Origin: Planctomycetia bacterium
GTDB taxonomy: Bacteria; Planctomycetota; UBA1135; GCA-002686595
Reading direction: 5' to 3'
Length of the DNA stretch: 39,119 nt
NCBI GenBank assembly: GCA_005778045.1
Contig: SXKQ01000084.1
Span: 1-39,119, forward strand
Below the pieces are notes generated by a model. That model did not search any database, was not told the DNA's origin, and worked only from the letters and a program-made list of their open reading frames with translations. Positions 1-8,055 of the stretch are shown in pieces; the stretch's first letter is position 1; the number at the start of each line of letters is the position of its first letter. The translations under genes and the position numbers were made by a program.

Positions 1-190
1 GCGGATTGCGCCAGCGACTGCGCTCAACTATCTGTAGGCATCGGCTTCGACTTTTATGCGCGGGCGGGACTCTGTTGCCGCAGATCCCTATGAAAGAAAT
101 TCTTTTGGAACTCGCCACCCAGTTTGGGCGGCGCACTGCTGGGCGCAAACCCCGCTGAATTACAGCCCTGCATACGCGCCCCGGTTTTGA
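1..190. other. Unrecognised sequence left of the clpX fragment
   Basis: I recognise no gene here. The stretch looks less GC-biased than the rest of the window. It contains a 22-codon open frame, ATG at 90 to TGA at 156-158 (product starts MKEILLELATQF), that matches nothing I know. The clpX reading frame is closed by a TGA at 188-190, and no ClpX-like sequence is visible upstream of it in any frame, so this is not simply the 5' part of clpX. It could be the other side of a rearrangement or a chimeric contig end. Confidence 0.4.
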
Positions 191-778
191 ATCTCGCGCC
201 GTGTCGGCAAGAGTCGCATCGGCTTCGCGGGCAACGTCGAGAGCACGGCGACGTCCAAGCTGCGCGGCGGTGCCGCCCAGTTGCCGGACAAGGCGGACAG
301 CTCGACCCGCGACGAGTTCCTCAAGCACCTTGAGCCGCGCGACCTGATCGAGTTCGGGATGATTCCCGAGTTCACGGGCCGCCTGCCGGTGATCTCGACG
401 CTCGACACGCTCAAGGAAGGCGACCTCGTGCGCATCCTGACCGAGCCGCGCAACGCCCTCACGCGCCAGTTCCAGCGCCTGTTCAAGCTCTCGGGAGCCG
501 AGCTGGAGTTCGCCCCGAACGCCCTCGAGGCCATCGCCAAGATCGCCATCCAGCGCGAGACCGGCGTGCGCGCCCTGCGCTCGATCCTCGAGGACACCCT
601 GCGCGACCTCCTGTTCGAGCTGCCTTCGCGCACGGACACCCGCCACTTCATGGTCGAGGGCAAGCACGTGCGCGGCGAGGCGAGCCTCGCCCGCGGTCTG
701 ACGCAGACCGACGTGGCCGAGGCCCCCGCCGCCGATCTGTCAATCCCCGAGCCGCGCGTCGAGCGCGAGTCGGCCTAG
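191..778 (+). pseudogene. clpX: ClpX C-terminal fragment (5'-truncated)
   Basis: This is the C-terminal part of the AAA+ unfoldase subunit of the ClpXP protease. Reading from 191, the product begins ISRRVGKSRIGF, which corresponds to the ClpX region containing the IGF loop that docks onto ClpP (Ile-Gly-Phe codons at 218-226). It continues through the conserved DLIEFGMIPEFTGRLPV stretch and the sensor-2 region (GVRALRSILE). Zinc-binding domain, Walker A, Walker B and pore loops are all missing. Homology starts immediately after an in-frame TGA at 188-190, and the only in-frame initiators are weak (for example TTG at 281), so the fragment is probably not expressed as functional ClpX. The tail after the AAA+ small domain is about 40 residues, as is usual. 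Either a true truncation or an assembly join would explain it. Confidence 0.8.
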
Positions 779-812
779 GGCCTCCGCCGCGAGCCCACGG
801 ACCGCATGGCGC

Positions 813-841
813 GCAGCGCAGCCCGACGAGGGTTGCGCTGC
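813..841. terminator. Hairpin between convergent clpX fragment and TPR gene
   Basis: A 12-bp stem (GCAGCGCAGCCC at 813-824 with GGGTTGCGCTGC at 830-841, one G-U pair) closes a 5-nt loop GACGA. It lies between two convergent genes and is followed on the plus strand by a mildly T-rich stretch (TCGCTTGTCTTCC). A bidirectional terminator is plausible; there is no perfect U tract. Confidence 0.4.
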
Positions 842-871
842 TCGCTTGTCTTCCTCGCGCGCGAGACGCGC

Positions 872-2866
872 TCAGCGCAGCGGCAGCGCCGGTCCGATGC
901 TGGCCGCGCGCGACTCGCACTCGCGCGCGCGACCCGCGTCGCCGAGCGCACGCCACAGGCCGGCCGCGCGCGCATAGGCCATGCTCGCCTCCGCACGACG
1001 CCCAAGCGCTGCGAGAGCCTCGGCCTCGAGCTCCGCGGCTTCCGGCGCCACGCCACCGCGGAGCAGCGCGGCGCGCTGCGCGGCGAGCAGGGCTGCGGCA
1101 GGATCACGTTCCGCCGCAGCCTTGGGGCGCAGCAGTCCGCGCGCGAGCTGAACGTGGAGCTCCGGATCGTTGGTGGCTAGCGCGCAGCCACGGCGCAGGG
1201 CATCGAGAGCTTCCGCTTCGCGCCCCCGTCCCTGCAGGATCGACACCAGCTGCATCGTGACGAAGCTCGCCGCCGGAGCCCCGTGGTCCAGCGCCGCCTG
1301 CCACGAGGCGATCGCGAGCTCGATGTCGCCACGGCGCTGGTAGCCGCTGCCCAGGTTCTGCAGCGTCATGCCGTAGGTCGGGAGCAGGTCGCGCGAGCGC
1401 TCAAGCTCGGCGATACCCTCCGCGAGACGACCCTGATCGAACAACCACGTGCCCCAGTTCGCAGCCCAGTACGGGTCCTGCGGCGCGAGCCGCACGGCCT
1501 CCCGATAGCGCTCGCCTGCCTCCTGGATGCGGCCCGCGACGCGCAGGTCGTTGCCGTAGCAGGCCTGCGCTCGGTCGTTCTCTGGCATCTTCGCCACCGT
1601 GTCGGCCCACACGCCGATCTCCGAGCGATACGTGTCATTGCGTGCCCTCGTCCGCCACGCGAACATCGCGACGACGGCGAGCAGCGCCAAGCCTGCGACC
1701 GGGGCACGGGCCGACAAGGCCAGTCGCTCGAGCGCCAGGGCGCCACCGAGCGCGGCCAGCGTGAGCACCGCCGCACTCGGCAAGTAGGCGCGATGCTCGA
1801 CGATGACTTCCGTCACGATCGGCAGCACGCTCGAGGTGGGCGCGAGGATCACAAACCAGAACGCGCCGAGGAAGGCGAGCCCGCTGCGCCGCAGCAGGCC
1901 CCACGCCGTCAGGCCGAGCAGCGCGAGCACCGCGAGACCGCCCGGCAGCCAGCGCGCGAGCTCCGTGATCGGTCGCTTGCCGTAGTCGAACACCAGCGGA
2001 TCGGGCCACACGGAGATCTGCACGTAGTGCGGTACGGCCCAAGCCTGCGTGGTCAGGTACTCCCACACGCCGACCTCGCTGTACCCAAAGCCGACAGAAT
2101 CGCTGCGCCCCTCCGCGAGCACGACGAACAGCGCGATCAGCGCCCACGTGCCGAACAGGCCGAAGTACAGCGCGCGCCGCGCCGCCAGCGCCCCCTTCCA
2201 CGTGCCCGCAACGAACAAGGCATCGAACAGCAGCACGAGCACCGGCGCGCCGACGATGACCTCCTTGCAGCCGGTCCCTAGAGCGCAGGCAAGAATCGCC
2301 AGTCGAGTCCACGTGCGCGAGGCATCGTGCTCGAAGGCCCTCAGCGCGCAATACAACGTCGCGGCGAAGAACAGCGCCATCATCGACTCGACGCGCTGGC
2401 CGCGATACATGATCACGCCCGTCGAGAGCGGGTGCACGACCCACGCGCAGGCCACAGCGGCCGCTAACCAACGCGCTCGACTCCCCCAGCGGGCCGCGAA
2501 ACGGGGCAACTCCAGCGCACGCCTCACGCAGCCGAGGACCGCGAGCGCGGTCAGCAGGTGGATCGCGACGTTGACCCAGTGCCAGCCCCACGGCTGGTAC
2601 TCGCACCACTCGTAGTTGAGCGCGTAAGAGAGCGCAACCACGGGACGTCCGGACACGCCGGACTGCCCTTGATCGAGGATCACGCGCCACGGCGGCCAAG
2701 GCTCGCGAATCGCCACGTTGTCGGTGATGTCGACGTGATCGTCGAACACGAACGCGCCATTCGATCCGTTCGAGTACGCGAAGATCCCGAGCAAGAGCAC
2801 GCACAGCGGCGCAGCCCACGCGAGCCAGGGAGTCGATTCCTTGTACAGCTTGTCGCGATTCGGCAT
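872..2866 (-). CDS. Polytopic GT-C-like membrane protein with C-terminal TPR repeats (TMTC-like)
   Basis: This 664-aa protein has a membrane-embedded N-terminal two-thirds and a TPR C-terminus, the architecture of TMTC/DUF1736-type putative O-mannosyltransferases. After a first TM helix comes FVFDDHVDITDN, the acidic loop typical of GT-C enzymes. A later segment, VLPIVTEVIVEHRAYLPS, closely resembles the conserved TMTC loop. About ten TM segments precede roughly four to five TPR-like repeats in the last 220 residues. The frame is open to an ATG at 2902, but I prefer 2866 (MPNRDKLY): a -10-like TAGCAT sits 8 nt upstream at 2875-2880 and the extra 12 residues look non-conserved. Substrate and lipid donor cannot be deduced. 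It faces away from the DHH gene. Confidence 0.7.
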   Translation of the reverse strand: MPNRDKLYKESTPWLAWAAPLCVLLLGIFAYSNGSNGAFVFDDHVDITDNVAIREPWPPWRVILDQGQSGVSGRPVVALSYALNYEWCEYQPWGWHWVNVAIHLLTALAVLGCVRRALELPRFAARWGSRARWLAAAVACAWVVHPLSTGVIMYRGQRVESMMALFFAATLYCALRAFEHDASRTWTRLAILACALGTGCKEVIVGAPVLVLLFDALFVAGTWKGALAARRALYFGLFGTWALIALFVVLAEGRSDSVGFGYSEVGVWEYLTTQAWAVPHYVQISVWPDPLVFDYGKRPITELARWLPGGLAVLALLGLTAWGLLRRSGLAFLGAFWFVILAPTSSVLPIVTEVIVEHRAYLPSAAVLTLAALGGALALERLALSARAPVAGLALLAVVAMFAWRTRARNDTYRSEIGVWADTVAKMPENDRAQACYGNDLRVAGRIQEAGERYREAVRLAPQDPYWAANWGTWLFDQGRLAEGIAELERSRDLLPTYGMTLQNLGSGYQRRGDIELAIASWQAALDHGAPAASFVTMQLVSILQGRGREAEALDALRRGCALATNDPELHVQLARGLLRPKAAAERDPAAALLAAQRAALLRGGVAPEAAELEAEALAALGRRAEASMAYARAAGLWRALGDAGRARECESRAASIGPALPLR

Positions 2867-2942
2867 GTCGTTGGATGCTAGCAGGCCCTGCAGGTCATGC
2901 ACGCGAGTGCAGGCCGAGCGTGTGTCGCGCGAGCGCGTTCGC

Positions 2943-2950
2943 TATCCTCT
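2943..2950 (+). promoter_or_regulatory. TANSCTCT box (TATCCTCT), candidate -10 for leaderless start
   Basis: TATCCTCT lies 9 nt before the ATG at 2960 and there is no Shine-Dalgarno sequence between them. The same octamer pattern recurs before four other genes in the window, so I read it as a -10 element whose transcript starts at or near the start codon. No -35 element is evident. Confidence 0.45.
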
Positions 2951-2959
2951 GACCGCCTC

Positions 2960-3919
2960 ATGAACTCCTCTGGTCCCGTGCGCATTCACTCTCACCGCGA
3001 CTTCGACGGCATGGTCTCCGCCGCGGTGCTCGCCACGGCCCTGCGCGAGCGGCGCGGCGAGGCTCCGGCCTGGTCGAGCGTCAACTACGACCAGCGCTCA
3101 GACTGGGAAAACTTCAGCGCGCACGAGCGCTTCGCGATCGTCGACTTTCACTTCCACCCGCGCGCCGAGTACTGGTTCGACCATCATCCCACGACCTTCA
3201 TGACACCCGAGCTGCGTGCGGCCTACAGCCCGAGCGAGCGCTGGCAGTGGGACGAAGGCTCGCCCTCCTGCCCGCCGCTGATCCTCGCCCACGCGGAACG
3301 CCACTGGGGCTTTTCGATTCCGGAGCGCTTCCGCGAGATGGCCGAGTGGTCCAACGTGATCGATGCCGCGCGCTACAAGAGCGTCGATCAGGCCATATTC
3401 GGCGACACGCCCGCGCTGCGCATCGCGCGCGCACTGACGGCCGCCCCGAATCCGGACTGGACGGACGAACTCGTCGGCGCCATGTCCAGCGGCGACCTCG
3501 ACTCTGTTGCGCGCCGCAGCGACGTCGACAAGAGCTTCCAGCGCGCGACGCGCAACCGCGACAAGGCCCTGCAGCAGTTCCCGCCGTGCGTCGAGTGGCG
3601 CCGCGACAAGGTGCTCGTCTACGACGCCTCGTCGAACAACATCCGTCGCGAGCGCTTCGCGCCCTTCTATCACTACCCAGACACGCACTACGCCGTCGGC
3701 GTGATCCCGACGCGCTCGGGCTTCCACGTCATGGCCGGCGAGAATCCGTGGAATCCCCCGCCGGTGCAGGTGCACATCGGGGAGATGATGGAGCGTTTCG
3801 GAGGCGGCGGCCACAAGGCCGTCGGCGGCGCGAACCCGGACGACCTGCAGGAAGCGCGGCGGGTGGCGATGCTGATCGGCGAGGAACTGCGCGTGGCGCT
3901 GACTGCGCCGCGCGGCTGA
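2960..3919 (+). CDS. DHH/DHHA1 family phosphoesterase
   Basis: A 319-aa protein of the DHH superfamily, whose members hydrolyse phosphodiester or phosphoanhydride bonds (RecJ, NrnA oligoribonuclease, exopolyphosphatase-like enzymes) using two Mn ions. Seen motifs: HSHRDFDG (H12, D14, D16), VDFHFHP (D62), the name-giving FDHH (D74-H75-H76), and near the C-terminus the DHHA1 substrate-binding motif GGGGHKAVGG (281-290). Metal ligands look intact, so it should be active; whether it takes nanoRNA, cyclic dinucleotides or another substrate cannot be decided. The frame is open 5' to 2897, but the ATG at 2960 is favoured by the TATCCTCT box and by the domain beginning at residue 8. The rlmN gene follows after 7 nt, probably in the same transcript. 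Confidence 0.85.
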   Translation: MNSSGPVRIHSHRDFDGMVSAAVLATALRERRGEAPAWSSVNYDQRSDWENFSAHERFAIVDFHFHPRAEYWFDHHPTTFMTPELRAAYSPSERWQWDEGSPSCPPLILAHAERHWGFSIPERFREMAEWSNVIDAARYKSVDQAIFGDTPALRIARALTAAPNPDWTDELVGAMSSGDLDSVARRSDVDKSFQRATRNRDKALQQFPPCVEWRRDKVLVYDASSNNIRRERFAPFYHYPDTHYAVGVIPTRSGFHVMAGENPWNPPPVQVHIGEMMERFGGGGHKAVGGANPDDLQEARRVAMLIGEELRVALTAPRG

Positions 3920-3926
3920 CAGCACC

Positions 3927-4985
3927 ATGGAGTCCGCAAGCACATCCGTGCCCGTCTCGCTGCTCGCGCTCGACGCCGCGCAGGCGGCGGTGCGCTTCAC
4001 GGAGCTCGGCCTGAAGCCGTTCCATGCCAAGATCGCGCGCAAGGAAGTGCTCGAGCGCGGCGTCACCGACTACGCGCACATGACGGCGCTGCCCGCCGCC
4101 GCGCGCGCTCGCCTCTCCGAGGCGCTGCCGATCCTCTCCGGCGTCGAGCTCGACCGCAGCGTCGCCTGGGACCGCACCACGAAGCTCCTGCTGTCGTTTC
4201 AGGATGGCGCACGGCCCGCGACCGTCGAGACCGTGCACATCCCGCCGCGCGAACTCGCCAGCGGCAAGGGCGCCACGCTGTGCGTCTCCAGCCAAGTGGG
4301 CTGCCCCGTCGCGTGCCCGTTCTGCGCCTCAGGTCGCGCCGGGCTCGTGCGCAACCTCGAGGCCCACGAGATCGTCGAGCAGTATGTGCGCGGTCGCGCG
4401 CTCGGGATGCTCTCGCGCAGCGTCGTGATGGGCATCGGCGAGCCGCTGCTCAACTACGCGAACCTGTCGGCCGCGCTGGACGTCGTGCACGACGAAATGG
4501 GGCTCGGCAGCCGGAAGGTCACCGTCTCGACCGTGGGTTTCCCCGACCGCCTGCGCCGCATCGCGCCGCAGAAGCCGCGCTTCCAACTCGCGATCTCGCT
4601 GCACACGCCCGACCAGGAGCAGCGCGACGTGCTCGTGCCGGCGATGGCGGGCGTGCCGATCGAGGAAGTGCTCGCCGCGGGCGACGACTGGTTCGAGCAG
4701 ACCGGCCGAGAGATCACGTACGAGTACGTGCTGCTCGCGGGCGAAAATGACACCTACGGTCATGCCGAACGGCTCGCCCAGCGCCTCGCGCGCCGCCGCT
4801 GCACTGTGAATCTGATTCCGTTCAACCCCGTCGATGACTCGGGCTACGGCCGCCCCACGGAGCTCGCCGTGCAACGCTTCCACCAGTCGCTCGTGGAGCG
4901 TGGTCTGATCGCCACGGTGCGCTGGTCGCGCGGTGTCGAGAGCGACGCAGCCTGCGGCCAGCTGCGCATCCGCCGTCAGGCCTGA
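3927..4985 (+). CDS. rlmN: RlmN/Cfr-family radical SAM rRNA (tRNA) methyltransferase
   Basis: A 352-aa radical-SAM enzyme that methylates C2 of adenine in 23S rRNA (A2503 in E. coli) and in some tRNAs. The [4Fe-4S] motif CPVACPFC gives C126, C130 and C133; C119 in TLCVSSQVGC matches the Cys that resolves the covalent intermediate (E. coli C118); C343 in ESDAACGQL matches the methyl-carrying Cys (E. coli C355). The SAM-binding GIGEP motif is at 169-173. All catalytic residues are present and length is normal. RlmN rather than Cfr is favoured by the chromosomal housekeeping setting, but the two are not reliably separated by motif. It lies 7 nt behind the DHH gene and ends only 12 nt from the convergent lysine aminotransferase gene. 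Confidence 0.88.
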   Translation: MESASTSVPVSLLALDAAQAAVRFTELGLKPFHAKIARKEVLERGVTDYAHMTALPAAARARLSEALPILSGVELDRSVAWDRTTKLLLSFQDGARPATVETVHIPPRELASGKGATLCVSSQVGCPVACPFCASGRAGLVRNLEAHEIVEQYVRGRALGMLSRSVVMGIGEPLLNYANLSAALDVVHDEMGLGSRKVTVSTVGFPDRLRRIAPQKPRFQLAISLHTPDQEQRDVLVPAMAGVPIEEVLAAGDDWFEQTGREITYEYVLLAGENDTYGHAERLAQRLARRRCTVNLIPFNPVDDSGYGRPTELAVQRFHQSLVERGLIATVRWSRGVESDAACGQLRIRRQA

Positions 4986-4997
4986 GCGACGCTCGAG

Positions 4998-6317
4998 CTA
5001 GCAGGCACGCGCGGGCAGCGCGGCCTCGATCTTGCCGAGCGCGAGGTCGACCTCACCCGCCGTCACGTTGAGCGGCAGGCGGAAGCGGATCGCGCGCGTG
5101 CCGGACTTCAGCGCGAGCAGGCGTTGGTCGCGCAGGCGGCCGATCATCGCGTCGCGCGTCGCCGTGTCGGCGAGCGTGAAGGCGCACAGGGAGCCCACGC
5201 CGCGCACGTTCGAGAACGGCGCGCCCGAGCGCCCGAGCTGGCGCAGGCCGGCTACGAACTGGCATCCGCGCGCCGCGATGTTCTCCGGCATCTTCTCCTG
5301 CAGGATGATGTCGATGATCTGCGTGGCGCGGACCATGTCCGCGAGGTTGCCGCCCCACGTCGAGTTGATACGGCTCGGACGGTGGAAGCAGTTCTCGGGC
5401 ACGTCGTCGACGCGCTTGCTCGAGTAGATGCCCGCCTGCTGGGACTTCTTGGCGAAGGCGACAATGTCCGGCGCGACGCCGATTTGCTGCCACAGCCACG
5501 GGCTGCCTGCGCCGAAGAAGCCCGTCTGCACCTCGTCGAAGACGAGCAGCGCTTCCTGCTCGTCCGCATAGGCGCGCAGCTTCTTGAGGAACTCGGGCCG
5601 GAAGTGGTGATCGCCCCCCTCCGACTGCATCGGCTCGATCAGGATCGCGGCGACCTTGCCCTTGTGCTCGGCGAAGGCGCGCTCGATCTCGGCGCAGGCG
5701 CGCGCCTCGGAAGTGACGATGTCGTTGGCGATGCCGCCGTCGAGGTCGAACTCGAGGCCGGGGTTGTGCACGCGCGGCCAGCGAAACTTGGGAAACAGGC
5801 CCGTCTTGGCTGGGTCCGTGTTGGTGAGCGAGAGCGTGTAGCCCGAGCGGCCATGGAAGGCGTCGTTGAAGTGCAGAACGACGAGGTCGTCGCAGCTCTC
5901 GTGCAGGTCGCGCCGGCGGAGCTTCTGAGCCTTCCAATCGAAGGCCACCTTGATCGCGTTCTCGATGGCGAGCGCGCCCCCGGAGATCCAGAAATGGTAC
6001 GGGAAGCCCTGCGGCGTCACGCGCGTCGCGAAACTCTCGACGAAGCGTGCCATCGAGACGGTGTAGAGGTCCGAGTTGGCCGGGTTGTTGCGCGCGGCGG
6101 TGAGCAACTCGGCGGAGAACGCCGACTCGCTCATGCGCGGGTGGTTGTAGCCGATCGGCCACGACGCGAAGCAGGTGAAGAAGTCGAGCAGGTCGGTGCC
6201 CGTGCGCGCGTCGTGAAGCCACGAGCCGTGGCTCTTGTCCAAATCGAGCACGAAGGGGTAGCCGTCGGCCAGCTGGTGGCGCTTCAGGGTCTCGTGGACG
6301 TTCTGGGGGTGGATCAT
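4998..6317 (-). CDS. lat: L-lysine 6-aminotransferase (class III, PLP-dependent)
   Basis: A 439-aa class III aminotransferase most like LAT, which moves the epsilon-amino group of lysine to 2-oxoglutarate, giving 2-aminoadipate 6-semialdehyde (cyclising to piperideine-6-carboxylate). LAT-like features: HETLKRHQLADGYPFVLDLD at the N-terminus, FTCFASWPIGYNHP, NDAFHGRSGYTLSLTNTDP, the PLP-binding DEVQTG (D261) and FAKKSQQAGIY with the Schiff-base lysine at K290 or K291. The frame stays open up to 7343, but the true start is the ATG at 6317, whose ATGA overlaps the stop of the upstream aldehyde-dehydrogenase-like gene, implying translational coupling. LAT acts in lysine catabolism, beta-lactam precursor supply and persistence-type metabolism in other bacteria; which applies here is unknown. 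Confidence 0.85.
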   Translation of the reverse strand: MIHPQNVHETLKRHQLADGYPFVLDLDKSHGSWLHDARTGTDLLDFFTCFASWPIGYNHPRMSESAFSAELLTAARNNPANSDLYTVSMARFVESFATRVTPQGFPYHFWISGGALAIENAIKVAFDWKAQKLRRRDLHESCDDLVVLHFNDAFHGRSGYTLSLTNTDPAKTGLFPKFRWPRVHNPGLEFDLDGGIANDIVTSEARACAEIERAFAEHKGKVAAILIEPMQSEGGDHHFRPEFLKKLRAYADEQEALLVFDEVQTGFFGAGSPWLWQQIGVAPDIVAFAKKSQQAGIYSSKRVDDVPENCFHRPSRINSTWGGNLADMVRATQIIDIILQEKMPENIAARGCQFVAGLRQLGRSGAPFSNVRGVGSLCAFTLADTATRDAMIGRLRDQRLLALKSGTRAIRFRLPLNVTAGEVDLALGKIEAALPARAC

Positions 6318-7510
6318 GGCTTGAGGCTTCCGTGGACAGACACTTTCGGCTCGCCGTCGAGCTCCCGTTGAAGCTCTGCCGCGTCGACCCCCGACGGGAC
6401 CCGCACCAGTGCCAGAATCGGGGCCGGACGGGTCAGGCGCGAGAACCCCGAGCGGGGCGCGACATTGGTGAAGACGAGCCCGACGGGCCCATCTCCCCCG
6501 GCGCGCCCGAGCGGGTCCTCCCCGCGCAGCGGAGTGGCACCCTCGTCGAGGCCGAGCGCCCACGCGTGGGCCAGATGGTCGGTGAGGTCCGCGTCGAGCG
6601 CGGCCACCGGACGGCGCGCGTCCGGGTTGCGATCGAGGCTGGCGAGAAGTTCTTCGGTGAAACGCGATAAGAGCCGCTCGGGACACAGCACCCGGGCGAT
6701 GGATCCCGGAAACTGCCCCGAAAGTGTAGTGGAGCGACCGAGGAAACGCTCCACGCAGCCCTCCGCGGCGAGGCCCACGTCGCAGCCCTCGGAGAGCGCG
6801 AGCGAGGCGTTGGCGACGCGCCACAGCTCCCAGATTGTCACGGGACGAGCCGCGGCCAGCGGGCACCACGCGGAGAGGGCCGAATCGGCCTCCCGGACGC
6901 GCACCACGGCCACTTCGGGGCTCCCGGCGAGGGAGACGTCGAGGTCGGGCTGGTCGCCGTGCAGCACGCACACGGACGCACCAGCGAGCCCCGCGCGCTC
7001 GAAGGCCTGTGCAAGAAGCTGGGCGGCCCGTGGCAGGCGCCGGTCCGAGCGCACGACCAGCGTGCGCCCAGCCACGAGGCTGCGCGCCACGCGGGCTCCC
7101 AGTCCGCCCACGAGGTCGCTCCAGTGCGCGAGGAACACTCCGACGCCGCGCTCCTCGGGCCCCTCGACGAAGAGCTCCAGCGCCTCCCGGAAGCGGAACA
7201 GCTCCAAGTCGATGCGTCCGCGCAGCTCGTCGGCCTCGAGCCCCAGGTCCGGCGCCAGCGCCGCACACACCGGCTCCGTCTCGAGCGCCTCCGCGACGCG
7301 CCGCAGCTCCGCCACGCGCCGCGCGCGCCCCAGCTGCTGCCACTCCGCGCCAGCGATCGCCGCCGCTTGCAGCGCGCGCCGCGCATCCTCCGCCCCTGAG
7401 CGCGGCCAGCGCTCCGCACCGCCGGTGCGCTCGCCGACCTCGAACTCGAGCCCGCGCTCAGCCCGCGCCCAGCCGCCCCCCAACCAGTTCGCCTGCCGCA
7501 CGAGTTCCAC
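6314..7510 (-). CDS. Degenerate aldehyde dehydrogenase homologue coupled to LAT
   Basis: A 398-aa protein with the aldehyde dehydrogenase fold, about 90 residues shorter than usual. Alignment by eye to ALDH landmarks: the N-terminal GGGWARAERGLEFEV; the PWNFP oxyanion/NAD region is replaced by AHWSDL (catalytic Asn to Ser131); the ELGGK region keeps Glu228 but reads WELWRVAN; the catalytic GQxC loop reads SGQFPGS (265-270), with Pro268 where the nucleophilic Cys belongs; the EIFGP NAD-ribose motif is gone (LTRPAPILALV). The C-terminal oligomerisation and closing segment is absent. It therefore should not oxidise aldehydes, although partner ALDHs are expected next to LAT to convert aminoadipate semialdehyde. 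Start GTG at 7510, or an in-frame GTG at 7501. The ATGA overlap with lat implies balanced expression; a scaffold or channelling role is only a guess. Confidence 0.7.
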   Translation of the reverse strand: MELVRQANWLGGGWARAERGLEFEVGERTGGAERWPRSGAEDARRALQAAAIAGAEWQQLGRARRVAELRRVAEALETEPVCAALAPDLGLEADELRGRIDLELFRFREALELFVEGPEERGVGVFLAHWSDLVGGLGARVARSLVAGRTLVVRSDRRLPRAAQLLAQAFERAGLAGASVCVLHGDQPDLDVSLAGSPEVAVVRVREADSALSAWCPLAAARPVTIWELWRVANASLALSEGCDVGLAAEGCVERFLGRSTTLSGQFPGSIARVLCPERLLSRFTEELLASLDRNPDARRPVAALDADLTDHLAHAWALGLDEGATPLRGEDPLGRAGGDGPVGLVFTNVAPRSGFSRLTRPAPILALVRVPSGVDAAELQRELDGEPKVSVHGSLKP

Positions 7511-7719
7511 TTCGTTCTAGTCTGCGCTGCGCGCGCCTCGCGAGCCAGCGGCTACCTCTCGCCGCGCTGCTAGACTTCTTGCAGCGCACGACGTGCGCTT
7601 CGGTTCCCGAAGAGTCGCGGGCCCGCGGTGGGCCTGGCGCGAGTGATTCGGTCCGGCGGGAACACTGTCGTCACGGTTCGATTTCGAGGAGTGCCTTCCG
7701 TGCGTGCCGCGTCCCGCCC

Positions 7720-8055
7720 GTGCTCTCCCGCTCCCTGCGGAGTCCGCTGCCGGAGTTGCACGACGCCCTGCGCGCCGAAGGCCTCGCGGTCGCGTTCGAG
7801 GGAAACGAGCTCGTCGCCGTCGCGGGACCGACGCGCACGCGCGTGAGCGTGAAGGATCCGCCCAGTGGGTGGCTCACGCAGAGGCCGACGGCGCGCGCGA
7901 GCGTGAGTGTCGATGCGGGCGTGAGCTTCGGGAGCGACGAGGACGACGGCCAGCCGGCGGAGTTCGTGGCCGCGCTGACCCAGCTCGCGAGGCTCGGCTC
8001 GGCGAGGTTCGATGGCTCGCGCCGCTCGATCTTCGAGGGCGAGCCGCATGCCTGA
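7720..8055 (+). CDS. Hypothetical protein
   Basis: I do not recognise this family. From a GTG at 7720 the frame gives about 111 residues with coding-like composition (LPELHDALRAEGLAVAFEGN at the start, then GNELVAVAGPTRTRVSV, predicted mixed alpha/beta). No signal peptide or TM segment. The 5' end is uncertain because the frame is open far upstream and neither a Shine-Dalgarno sequence nor a TANSCTCT box is seen. The TGA at 8053-8055 overlaps an ATG at 8048 of the next, broken gene; alternatively both pieces are one ~280-residue gene interrupted by this TGA and by frameshifts, since the same frame continues after the stop with KPRLPLLVASVRVAVE. The 209 bp between 7510 and 7720 hold nothing I recognise. 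Confidence 0.4.
   Translation: MLSRSLRSPLPELHDALRAEGLAVAFEGNELVAVAGPTRTRVSVKDPPSGWLTQRPTARASVSVDAGVSFGSDEDDGQPAEFVAALTQLARLGSARFDGSRRSIFEGEPHA

Noticed and set aside
1..190. Group II intron or intein boundary as cause of the clpX break
   Set aside because: No domain V-like hairpin, no terminal His-Asn motif and no reverse transcriptase or homing endonuclease frame can be seen; the stretch is too short to judge further.
6318..7343. N-terminal extension of the lysine aminotransferase to 7343
   Set aside because: It lies out of frame over the ALDH-like gene and is Arg/Gly/Ala-rich; class III aminotransferase homology begins at the ATG at 6317.
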